A stretch of 35,164 bases of DNA from Pseudomonadota bacterium (GTDB taxonomy: Bacteria > Pseudomonadota > Gammaproteobacteria > Legionellales > Legionellaceae). A model generated the notes under the pieces. The model saw only the letters and a list, made by a program, of their open reading frames with translations. It was not told the DNA's origin and made no database searches. This document shows positions 26,753 through 33,582 of this stretch, piece after piece. The position numbers were made by a program, and so were the translations under genes. Position 1 is the stretch's first letter, and each line of letters opens with the position of its first letter. The DNA is taken from the NCBI GenBank assembly GCA_020051095.1, contig JAGVJN010000006.1, forward strand, positions 1 through 35,164, in the 5' to 3' direction.

Positions 26753-27889
26753 TCATTGGTAAATCGAATAACAGTTTCGCCCATTAGCTTTGGCATCATA
26801 TAAAGCGCGATCGGCTTGAATAAGAAGGAGCTGTTGATCATTATTAAGCGATGGTAATATGCTTGCAATACCAATACTGACAGTCATTTGCTTGTAAGGT
26901 GATTGCTCATGGTAAATTGCCCGCCTTTGTACTTCCTCAATAATTTGGGCTGCAACCCACTGGGCTCCCTCCAAATCAGTATTATATAAAATCACCGCTA
27001 GTTCATCCCCACCATAACGTGCTGACAAATCAGTATCTCGGACAACAACATCTTTTAATATATCGGCAATTGCTTTTAAAACCGCATCCCCTTTAACATG
27101 CCCATAGTGATCATTATATTCCTTGAAAAAATCAATATCGATAATTAACAAAGAAATGGGCAACCGCGCTCGCTTGCTTCGCATCCAATCTTTACTTAAT
27201 TGTTCATTAAAATACCCTCGATTCGCCAATCGGGTTAGCGAGTCGGTCATTGAAGCAACGCCTAATCGCTCGTTCATGAGCCGTAAATCATGGATTAACT
27301 GATCTTGCTGAGCAAGCAGATTAATATTACTCACCAATCGATGGTGGTTGGTATGGAATAAATAACCAACGATGAATATATACATGGTTAAGCCCACGCT
27401 AAAAAATAGGTGGTCGACCGTTTCCCCCATCAGGGATAATAGCCAAAGAGGCATAACAATGGGTATTGCAAACAAATAAAAGCAGAGCTTACTCGCACTC
27501 AAAGACAAAATAGAAATGGTGATCCCTGCCACCATAATCAAGATGATAAAAAATTGTTGATAGACCGACATTTGAGAAAAATAAAATGGATAAAGCCCAC
27601 CCCAGATCAGTCCATTGATAAAGATATTTATCGCAAATAAGACAAAATAAAATCGCAGCCGGTCAAAATCATCAACTTGCTCCCCTTTTGCGCTAATTAC
27701 ATAGCGGATGGTGCTAAACACATACAAAAGGCTAAGCCAAATATATAAATAGACCTTAGATTCCATTGTCATAGCAAAATACCACGTAACATAGGAGCCC
27801 GTGATAATGTTTATCAACGCACCTCGTTTGCCATTGGACAACAGCTGAAGGAGCAATCGGTGTTGGATTTTTTGCTCTTGTTTGTTCAT
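26753..27889 (-). CDS. Membrane diguanylate cyclase (GGDEF domain)
   Basis: A 378-residue protein with about six transmembrane helices (roughly residues 23-180), a short helical linker (LLAQQDQLIHDLRLMNERLG) and a C-terminal GGDEF domain from residue 215. The active-site motif is GGDEL (293-297), a mild variant of GGDEF; the metal-binding D251 (IIDIDFFKEYND) is present. The product-inhibition site RxxD (R284-D287, RDTD) lies five residues before it, so feedback control by cyclic di-GMP is expected. The sensor part is not a recognised domain, so the signal is unknown. The enzyme is probably active, as GGDEL versions can retain activity. Confidence 0.88.
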   Translation of the reverse strand: MNKQEQKIQHRLLLQLLSNGKRGALINIITGSYVTWYFAMTMESKVYLYIWLSLLYVFSTIRYVISAKGEQVDDFDRLRFYFVLFAINIFINGLIWGGLYPFYFSQMSVYQQFFIILIMVAGITISILSLSASKLCFYLFAIPIVMPLWLLSLMGETVDHLFFSVGLTMYIFIVGYLFHTNHHRLVSNINLLAQQDQLIHDLRLMNERLGVASMTDSLTRLANRGYFNEQLSKDWMRSKRARLPISLLIIDIDFFKEYNDHYGHVKGDAVLKAIADILKDVVVRDTDLSARYGGDELAVILYNTDLEGAQWVAAQIIEEVQRRAIYHEQSPYKQMTVSIGIASILPSLNNDQQLLLIQADRALYDAKANGRNCYSIYQ

Positions 27890-27927
27890 CCGTCATAAAT
27901 TTTTATTGTGTATCTTATAATTTTAAC

Positions 27928-28012
27928 CCATCTTTTTGCTAATTGCTTGACAATAATGAATAAATTACTTCAGTAGTCTTCCAATAACGTCAAAAACAAA
28001 GCAAAAAGATGG
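27928..28012. repeat. 13-bp perfect inverted repeat upstream of ssrA
   Basis: CCATCTTTTTGCT (27928-27940) and AGCAAAAAGATGG (28000-28012) are exact reverse complements with 59 bases between. The repeat ends about 20 bases before the ssrA promoter. It could be a protein-binding pair or the ends of a small degenerate insertion. Confidence 0.6.
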
Positions 28013-28033
28013 CGGTTCTTAACAAGCTTTATT

Positions 28034-28061
28034 TTTAGAATAATTTATTTTGTGTTATAAT
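28034..28061 (+). promoter_or_regulatory. Promoter of ssrA
   Basis: A perfect TATAAT at 28056-28061 with TTTAGA (28034-28039) sixteen bases upstream. Transcription would start near 28068, about 13 nt before the mature tmRNA end at 28081, consistent with RNase P processing of a short leader. Confidence 0.6.
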
Positions 28062-28170
28062 ATTAGTGACACCTTTCTATGGGGGCGACCTGGCTTCGAC
28101 GTGGGTTGCAAAACCGGAAGTGCATGCCGAGAATGAGCTCTCTCGAAAATCAGACTCACTAAATATAACT

Positions 28171-28212
28171 GCAAACGAAAAGTTTGAAGAAGCTCAATTA
28201 ATGGCTGCATAA
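28171..28212 (+). other. tmRNA tag reading frame
   Basis: GCA resume codon followed by twelve sense codons and TAA; encoded tag ANEKFEEAQLMAA. It ends in Met-Ala-Ala where many tags end in Leu-Ala-Ala, a conservative change still fitting the ClpXP recognition pattern. Confidence 0.85.
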
Positions 28213-28443
28213 GCCTTAATTTTGTTTCGCCGTGTGTCACTAAACCTGACACCCCGCTGCCTGAGTTCGCTTATTGATTCAGACCCAGCGGTCAACTAGA
28301 TAAGCTAGTTAATTGGAGTTTCTTCGGCCAACTAGCGAAATTAAGAAGAATCACTGCCAACCATCCTGCCAGTCGGAGGGGGAAGCGGTTAAATTTAAAT
28401 GACATGGCTAAGCATGTAGAACTGAAGGCAGAGGATCAACGGA

Positions 28444-28472
28444 CGCGGGTTCAATTCCCGCCGCCTCCACCA
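28444..28472 (+). repeat. ssrA-derived attachment core, copy 1 (inside ssrA)
   Basis: The last 29 bp of ssrA (T-arm, 3' acceptor strand and CCA). It is identical to the copies at 31279-31307 and 35009-35037. Identity with copy 2 continues past the core: positions 28472-28507 match 31307-31342 at 32 of 36 places. Confidence 0.92.
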
Positions 28473-28846
28473 AATTATTGATTTATAATAATTTTTCTTA
28501 AGGACGGTTCCCTCGTCCGTATTATGACTTATGCACGTCTCTAGTTTGCAAACGATTGATTTATTTGAATAACTCCTCTAATACAACCAATCATAGTCCA
28601 TGATTCTGAGTTTTAACGCCTACCATTTAATATTTTTTTGCCCCAATTATTCCCCACCACTAAACTTAAATACATGCGCCAGGTTTGCAGTTCTATTTCT
28701 GACCGTATTTGGACGAAAAATGGAGGTGCCTAAAAACCAGCTTTTTTAACAGTCACCGATTTATGATCAACAAACAGCAATGTTGCTATTCTATATCGCC
28801 TAGATCTGGTATTATCAGCACACCACCTTTTATTTCTTACGTCCTA
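28473..28846. other. Gene-free left end of element A
   Basis: 374 bp without a convincing gene. It begins with the conserved AT-rich end and a small hairpin GGACG (28502-28506) / CGTCC (28514-28518), which is also present at the left end of element B (31337-31341 / 31349-31353) with the same 7-nt loop length and a different loop sequence. The rest is AT-rich leader of the next gene. Confidence 0.5.
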
Positions 28847-29401
28847 ATGATAGACCAAATTTTGCAGTTTAAAATTTCCCTAAAGCACTCTAAGCCATCT
28901 ATTTGGCGCCGAGTCCAAATTCCTAGTGACAGCACTTTTGAAGATTTACATTTAATCATTCAAATAGCCATGGGTTGGTGTGATGAACATTTACATGACT
29001 TTTGCATCAAGCAAGATAAGAATTCAGAGCCCCTTATCTTTGGCGTTCCATCAGAAGATGGGTTCGGAACAATGGAAACTAAAGCCGAGTGGGACTACCA
29101 AGTCATCAACTTTTTAGCGCCTAAACAAAAAATGATTTATACATATGATTTTGGTGATAACTGGGAACATGAAATTCTTTTTGAAAAAATAATTGATCCA
29201 AAACCCAATCAACTCTACCCCGTCTGTACCGCAGGCAAACGTGCCTGTCCGCCAGAAGACATAGGTGGTATCTGGGGTTACGAGCACTTTTTAGAAGCCA
29301 TAAAAGATCCAGCGCATGAAGAACATGAAGAAATGCTTGAGTGGGTCCATGATGAATTTGATCCTGATGCTTTCGATCCCAAAGAAGTTGTGTTTGAGTA
29401 A
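28847..29401 (+). CDS. pRiA4b ORF-3 family protein
   Basis: A 184-residue protein of the plasmid pRiA4b ORF-3 family, found often on plasmids and islands; its molecular role is not established. Typical segments are the opening QILQFKISLKHSKPSIWRRV, the DLHLIIQIAMGW helix and the segment YTYDFGDNWEHEI, followed by a CPPEDIGGIWGYEHFL motif, the most conserved of the family. ATG 28847 is chosen because the domain begins four residues later; an upstream TTG (28709) or ATG (28763) would add an unrelated extension. No good ribosome site is visible at any of the three. It is acidic at the C-terminus. Confidence 0.82.
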   Translation: MIDQILQFKISLKHSKPSIWRRVQIPSDSTFEDLHLIIQIAMGWCDEHLHDFCIKQDKNSEPLIFGVPSEDGFGTMETKAEWDYQVINFLAPKQKMIYTYDFGDNWEHEILFEKIIDPKPNQLYPVCTAGKRACPPEDIGGIWGYEHFLEAIKDPAHEEHEEMLEWVHDEFDPDAFDPKEVVFE

Positions 29402-29461
29402 CACCACTTATAATCTACCCTTATAACTTAACTATGTGTTCGGAGTGAACATCCATGACTG

Positions 29462-30715
29462 CTAATACTTTGTCTTCTTCAAATCTTCATGCTCAAAAGC
29501 TGAGGCCATGCGATCAATCTCCCTTTTTGTCAATCCAAATTGGCTAGCAACAGCTCGCCATTCACTGACGGCCATCGCAACCTCTTTTATAATTTCAAGT
29601 GCTCTTGTTTTTTTTATCCGAAACTCCTTTATAACGGATATTGCTAAATCAATAGAAGCCGTTGGATCATCATAATCTATCGACGTTGATAACATCCGTG
29701 CTTTCATTTCAACGGGGGTTGGGTTGATATCATAGGCAGGTGACAATCTCCAACCTTTATGACGTTCATATAAAAAACCATGGTTTCTTAAATGATCGTC
29801 TGTGTTTGAAATCAGCACGGTAAAGATGATACGCCGCCACAGCTCTTCTAAATCACTGTTTGGACTTGCACCGTGTTGAGTGATGGCGTAAGCGATTTCA
29901 AGATAGCTATGGGGATCATTATCCTTTGCGCCTAACATACTCATTGCAGATAAGAATGGAATGCGATGGCTTGCTTGACGGTCAAAACGGCGCAAAAGCA
30001 GCACTGGTTTATCCATGATTGTTTCCAGACGCCAATCGGCTGTATTGATACCCGCTTTTTCTGCAAGCCTCAGCGCAACAGCCTCCCAGACAACCACGTT
30101 AAATTCATCATCTTTTTTTGGAAATTTAGCAATTGCAAGATGACCGTCTTTATCTCTGACTGATGCTTTCGGCCGAGCTCCACCAAGAGAGGACCCAGGT
30201 GCCAATAATATTTTCAAATCTTCAGCTGTTTCCTCGTCATTAAGATAATGTTCCGTTGCAGAAAGTAATCGAGGTAGGCTGATTAAAGGTGGTATGCTTT
30301 CTTTATCTTTTGGCGTTAAGTATGGTCCGCCATCTTGTAGCGAGAAACGCAGTGCGCCCTGACGAGCTTCATCATTAACGCCTAAAAGATAATCGACTTC
30401 TGACAGTGTTCTTGTTGTCTCTGACATTGATTTAGCGCGCATACTTTCTGCTCGGCGCATCAACACACGACCCCAGCGATCAGGTGCTGAATCACCAATA
30501 GCACCGAATAATATCTGGTCTGGAGTTGTATGAAATGCGCCAGAGGTTAATTGAAGCGCTGGATCAAGAGCGAACTTTTCCGAATGTTTCAGCCAGTCAG
30601 GATCATATTCAAAAGATGCACTTTGTCTTGCACCGCGTTGATGAAACCAGAGCTTGCCGACCTTGTACGTGTTTTCGCCGAGATCAATCGAAACATAAAT
30701 CTCTTGGCTACTCAT
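29462..30715 (-). CDS. hipA: HipA family serine/threonine kinase toxin
   Basis: Toxin of a type II toxin-antitoxin pair; HipA kinases phosphorylate targets such as glutamyl-tRNA synthetase and cause growth arrest. In the 417-residue product the P-loop-like segment GSSLGGARPK is at 174-183, the nucleotide-binding lysine is K197 (LAIAKFPK), the catalytic segment ISNTDDHLRNHGF covers 303-314 with D307 most likely catalytic, and the metal-binding D329 is in LSPAYDINP. All active-site parts are intact. ATG 30715 overlaps the hipB stop by eight bases and has AAAGGGG six bases upstream; the longer frame to 30811 lies within hipB and is rejected. Confidence 0.92.
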   Translation of the reverse strand: MSSQEIYVSIDLGENTYKVGKLWFHQRGARQSASFEYDPDWLKHSEKFALDPALQLTSGAFHTTPDQILFGAIGDSAPDRWGRVLMRRAESMRAKSMSETTRTLSEVDYLLGVNDEARQGALRFSLQDGGPYLTPKDKESIPPLISLPRLLSATEHYLNDEETAEDLKILLAPGSSLGGARPKASVRDKDGHLAIAKFPKKDDEFNVVVWEAVALRLAEKAGINTADWRLETIMDKPVLLLRRFDRQASHRIPFLSAMSMLGAKDNDPHSYLEIAYAITQHGASPNSDLEELWRRIIFTVLISNTDDHLRNHGFLYERHKGWRLSPAYDINPTPVEMKARMLSTSIDYDDPTASIDLAISVIKEFRIKKTRALEIIKEVAMAVSEWRAVASQFGLTKREIDRMASAFEHEDLKKTKY

Positions 30716-31043
30716 TTGCATCCCCTTTATAAGATTGTGGCGCTCGAATTCTTTTTGGGAGGTTTTCTTCTTCAAGTTCACGCCCGACAATATCGTTAGA
30801 GACATGAGCAAGGGATGCTAGTTGTTCAGACATCCCTAAAACAAAAAGAGCAGACGCATAAGCACCCATAGATACGTTTGGATCGCCTTTTTCAATTCTG
30901 GACAAAGTGGGGCGAGAAAAACCGCAGCGCTCAGACATTAACTCCATAGCTATCCGACGACGGCGACGCGCATCACCAATATTCTTGCCCAATATTCTTA
31001 AAACTTTCTGTACGGGAATGGGCAAATGTGTTTTTTTACTCAT
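30708..31043 (-). CDS. hipB: HipB-like XRE antitoxin
   Basis: A 111-residue helix-turn-helix protein of the XRE family, antitoxin and repressor of the pair. The helix-turn-helix is at about residues 20-75 (RRRRRIAMELMSERCGFSRP followed by TLSRIEKGDPNVSMG). The C-terminal tail (about 85-111) is charged and likely contacts the toxin. It overlaps hipA by eight bases, so the two are translationally coupled with the antitoxin first. An inverted repeat at 31087-31108, just upstream of the start, is the likely operator. Confidence 0.88.
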   Translation of the reverse strand: MSKKTHLPIPVQKVLRILGKNIGDARRRRRIAMELMSERCGFSRPTLSRIEKGDPNVSMGAYASALFVLGMSEQLASLAHVSNDIVGRELEEENLPKRIRAPQSYKGDANE

Positions 31044-31086
31044 TGCTTAACCTTTAATGTATCATATATATTTCACTATGCGGCTC

Positions 31087-31108
31087 AATGTAAATTATAT
31101 GTTACATT
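31087..31108. promoter_or_regulatory. Likely HipB operator
   Basis: AATGTAA (31087-31093) and TTACATT (31102-31108) form a perfect inverted repeat with an 8-bp spacer. A further half site AATGTA occurs at 31056-31061, nearer the hipB start. The position upstream of the antitoxin gene fits autoregulation by HipB. Confidence 0.6.
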
Positions 31109-31250
31109 AAATAAAGAAGCAAGAATAGAAAACTTAACAAGTTGATAGGCTTAAATGTGAGATTGCGGCTTATGATTTTAGGCGAAAGAGAAAAAGAAAC
31201 AAAAATGCCCCATTTACGTCCCAGAATTGGCAAGTCGAAAATTAGGGCTA

Positions 31251-31322
31251 TATAAATCAATAAGTTACGAGAAATTGTCGCGGGTTCAATTCCCGCCGCC
31301 TCCACCAACTTATTGATTTATA
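31251..31322. repeat. Copy 2 of the attachment core with 16-bp inverted arms
   Basis: The 29-bp ssrA core lies at 31279-31307. It is bracketed by TATAAATCAATAAGTT (31251-31266) and its exact reverse complement (31307-31322). The left arm ends 12 bp before the core. Inside the arms the T-arm GCGGG/CCCGC pair can also fold, so a single strand could form one long branched hairpin. The left arm belongs to element A, the right arm to element B. Confidence 0.85.
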
Positions 31323-31566
31323 ATGATATTTTTTAAGGACGGAACCCGCGTCCAAGTATTGCATATGCACCAAACTGGAACGCAACACTCTGATTTATAT
31401 TAATATTTTTTTCAACTCCTTATCAACCGAGCCCTTTTATTAGATTTCTAAGCCTATTATTTAAAAAATTTTCTGCCTAAAAAAAGACCCATAAAATTAC
31501 GATAAATATACACAAAATTGCAGCGCCAAATCAGAAAGTACTGGATTTAAATTACAGCTCATGATA
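31323..31566. other. Gene-free left end of element B
   Basis: No gene is seen. The stretch is very AT-rich and starts with the hairpin GGACG (31337-31341) / CGTCC (31349-31353) that also occurs in element A. Beyond it weak similarity to the element A end continues for several tens of bases (ATGCAC, TGATTTAT, ACTCCT). Confidence 0.5.
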
Positions 31567-31621
31567 TTGCATTAATCTCCAGTAGGTAATAAAATATATA
31601 TACTATTGGAGATTAATGCAA
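31567..31621. promoter_or_regulatory. AbiEi operator and abiE promoter
   Basis: TTGCATTAATCTCCAGTAG (31567-31585) and CTATTGGAGATTAATGCAA (31603-31621) are inverted repeats matching at 18 of 19 positions, separated by 17 AT-rich bases. A -10-like TATACT at 31599-31604 overlaps the right arm, and that arm also supplies GGAG (31608-31611) as ribosome site, one base from the ATG region. Binding of AbiEi to paired inverted repeats in its own promoter is known for this system, so negative autoregulation is likely. Confidence 0.8.
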
Positions 31622-31622
31622 A

Positions 31623-32438
31623 ATGAAAATCGAGCGATTCTTCTATGAACATCCTGTTTTTCGTCATGAGGAGTTTGTGCGTTTTAAAGCAACTCATGGT
31701 GAAAGTGACTCACATAATGTGAAAATGGCATTATCATATTATGTTAAGCTTGGTCGCATCAAATCCATTCGACGAAAATTATATGCTGTAGTACCACCAA
31801 ATCAATCGGTGGATAGCGTGCTGATTGATCCCTATCTTATCGCAGGTAAGGTAACCGAAGACGCCATTATTGGCTATCACTCAGCATTAGAATTGTTAGG
31901 AGCAGCATATTCTAGCTTTGGTCAGTTAACTTATATTACCAAACAAAAGAGCAAACCCTTCGAGTTTGATGGCTATTGGTATCAGTCGGTTTTGACGCCA
32001 ATAATACTACAAAAAAATCAAGCTTCTGATGCTTATGTTGATGTGATAAACAGGCAAGGAATTGATATCAAGGTAACTAATTCAGCCAGGACCTTTGTCG
32101 ATGCGCTTGATCGAGTAGAGCATTGTGGTGGATGGGAAGAGGTTTGTCGTTCCATAAGCAGCCTTGCTGTATTAAACGTTGATCAGGTTGTTGATTATTG
32201 CCTGAAGTTGGATAATGCACGTTTAAATGCAAAAGTTGGTTATTTTTTAAGTCAACGTCAAGGTGCCTTTGCAGTAACAAATGAGCAACTAGCACCCCTG
32301 CTTAATTGTAAGCCTAAAGCTGCGCAATATATCTCAGGCACAACAGGTGAAAAATATGAGCTGGTAAAGCCTTGGAATATTTATTTACCTTTATCTGTAA
32401 TCAATCAATCGTGGGAAGAACCTGATGCTGAATTCTAA
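31623..32438 (+). CDS. abiEi: AbiEi-type antitoxin (type IV toxin-antitoxin)
   Basis: A 271-residue antitoxin of the AbiE system. The N-terminal winged helix covers about residues 1-55 (FFYEHPVFRHEEFVRF, and ending GRIKSIRRKLYAVVPP), followed by the AbiEi C-terminal domain with the typical VTEDAIIGYHSALELLGAA and VTNSARTFVDALDRVEHCGG segments. In this class the antitoxin represses its own operon and counteracts the toxin without stable binding. The start ATG follows directly after the right operator arm, and the 3' end overlaps abiEii by 14 bases, which indicates coupled translation. Confidence 0.9.
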   Translation: MKIERFFYEHPVFRHEEFVRFKATHGESDSHNVKMALSYYVKLGRIKSIRRKLYAVVPPNQSVDSVLIDPYLIAGKVTEDAIIGYHSALELLGAAYSSFGQLTYITKQKSKPFEFDGYWYQSVLTPIILQKNQASDAYVDVINRQGIDIKVTNSARTFVDALDRVEHCGGWEEVCRSISSLAVLNVDQVVDYCLKLDNARLNAKVGYFLSQRQGAFAVTNEQLAPLLNCKPKAAQYISGTTGEKYELVKPWNIYLPLSVINQSWEEPDAEF

Positions 32439-33384
32439 AGAACAACTCATGAGTCATGCTCGAGCAGCCGGTTATAAACCAGAAAACCTCGAAAAAGTTC
32501 ATCGACTCCTGGATGTTTTTCAACAAATCATGTCCGTTCCTTTTTTAAAAGAGCGTATGGTTCTTAAGGGTGGAACTGCGCTTAATCTTTTCTGTTTTGA
32601 ACAATTGCCAAGGCTTTCTGTTGATATCGATCTTAACTACATTGGTGCGCTTTCCCGTGAAAAGATGCTTGAAGAAAAACCAATGATTATGGATGCTGTT
32701 GAGCAAATCATGGTGCAAAATCAATTTGAACGACATCGTGCGCCCATGAGGCATGCCGGTGGGAAAATGGTTTGGTTTTATCCAAGCTTGTTAGGGCAAC
32801 GCGGCTCTCTTGAAATTGATATCAACTTTATGTATCGCGAGCCTTTATTTCCTGTGGAATGGAAATCTCCAAATATTAACGAATATAAAAATATCAATGG
32901 TCCAGTTTTAGATATTCATGAACTGGCCGCAGGGAAATTATCTGCACTATTTGACCGAAGTGCCAGCCGTGACTGGTTTGATGCTCATTACCTTTTAACT
33001 CAAATGTCCCTGGATAGGCAAAAACTAAAACTGGCTTTTGTGACATACTTAGCCATGACTCAAATTGATTTATCTCACATGGTGCCTGAAAAAATAGATT
33101 TTGATTTAACGGATTTACGCAATCGATTAATCCCTGTCATGCATCAATTATCGGTCTCAAGAAACTCTCGTGAACTAAAAGAATGGGCTACAGCTAGAAT
33201 CAATGAACTTAGGGAACAATTATCAAAGATTCTGCCCCTTGAAAGCCATGAGCAATTGTTTATTCAGAACATTAGAAATGAAGGTTTAATTTCTCCAGAA
33301 CTGATCACAAGTGATAAAGAAATGGCTCAAAGGATTATTAACCACCCAGGTGTTAATTGGGCAGTTAGGCAAAAACAAAAATAG
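32425..33384 (+). CDS. abiEii: AbiEii nucleotidyltransferase toxin
   Basis: A 319-residue toxin of the DNA polymerase beta-like nucleotidyltransferase superfamily. The active-site pattern is complete: KGGTALNLF (G49-G50) followed by LSVDIDLNY with D67 and D69. A later conserved segment, DIHELAAGKLSALFDRSASR followed by DWFDAHYLL, carries the family's lysine and aspartates. AbiEii proteins block growth or phage multiplication by modifying RNA; related toxins add nucleotides to tRNA acceptor ends. The gene overlaps abiEi by 14 bases and is followed by a 198-bp gap. It appears intact. Confidence 0.92.
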   Translation: MLNSKEQLMSHARAAGYKPENLEKVHRLLDVFQQIMSVPFLKERMVLKGGTALNLFCFEQLPRLSVDIDLNYIGALSREKMLEEKPMIMDAVEQIMVQNQFERHRAPMRHAGGKMVWFYPSLLGQRGSLEIDINFMYREPLFPVEWKSPNINEYKNINGPVLDIHELAAGKLSALFDRSASRDWFDAHYLLTQMSLDRQKLKLAFVTYLAMTQIDLSHMVPEKIDFDLTDLRNRLIPVMHQLSVSRNSRELKEWATARINELREQLSKILPLESHEQLFIQNIRNEGLISPELITSDKEMAQRIINHPGVNWAVRQKQK

Positions 33385-33582
33385 TCATGCGATTGCCCTA
33401 ACTCTGTCACTAATATTAAGTTACATGACTAGGTTGTATCATTTTACCTTCATACGAGTAGAAAATTGCATCCCTAAGAAAAATTTGCAATATCGCACCA
33501 AACATATAGCTTAATTTTACTCACATTGCTCTTATGTGATTTTTTGGTATAATATAAGGCCAGAATTGCTTGCCAAATAACT

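Larger units (their letters stand above)
28081..28472 (+). ncRNA. ssrA: tmRNA (SsrA)
   Basis: One-piece transfer-messenger RNA of 392 nt that rescues stalled ribosomes and tags the unfinished protein for proteolysis. The 5' end GGGGGCG pairs with CGCCTCC near the 3' end to form the acceptor stem, including the conserved third G-U pair; discriminator A28469 and an encoded CCA (28470-28472) follow. The T-arm GCGGG-TTCAATT-CCCGC is intact. The resume codon is GCA at 28171 and the tag reads ANEKFEEAQLMAA, ending at TAA 28210-28212. The 3' 29 bp (28444-28472) recur twice downstream, marking it as the integration target of the elements that follow; the gene itself is whole. Confidence 0.96.
28473..31307. 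mobile_element. ssrA-linked element A (hipBA unit), no integrase
   Basis: About 2.8 kb bounded by copies 1 and 2 of the 29-bp core. The cargo is a pRiA4b ORF-3-like gene and hipBA. No integrase, excisionase, transposase or replication gene is present, so it would depend on a recombinase elsewhere. Its left end (28473-28507) closely resembles the left end of element B, which indicates a shared family of ends rather than one composite insertion. The element restores an intact ssrA 3' end, as is usual for integration at tRNA-like genes. Confidence 0.72.

Noticed and set aside
28055..28252. 65-codon frame on the minus strand across the ssrA 5' half
   Set aside because: It is antisense to tmRNA and has no protein-like features.
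30716..30811. N-terminal extension of hipA by 32 codons
   Set aside because: It runs through hipB coding sequence, and a good ribosome site precedes the ATG at 30715.
31102..31308. 68-codon frame on the minus strand starting MVEAAGIEPAT
   Set aside because: It is the reverse translation of the ssrA/tRNA-like 3' end copy; this peptide is a well-known false gene product. It also covers the hipB operator and the left arm of the junction.
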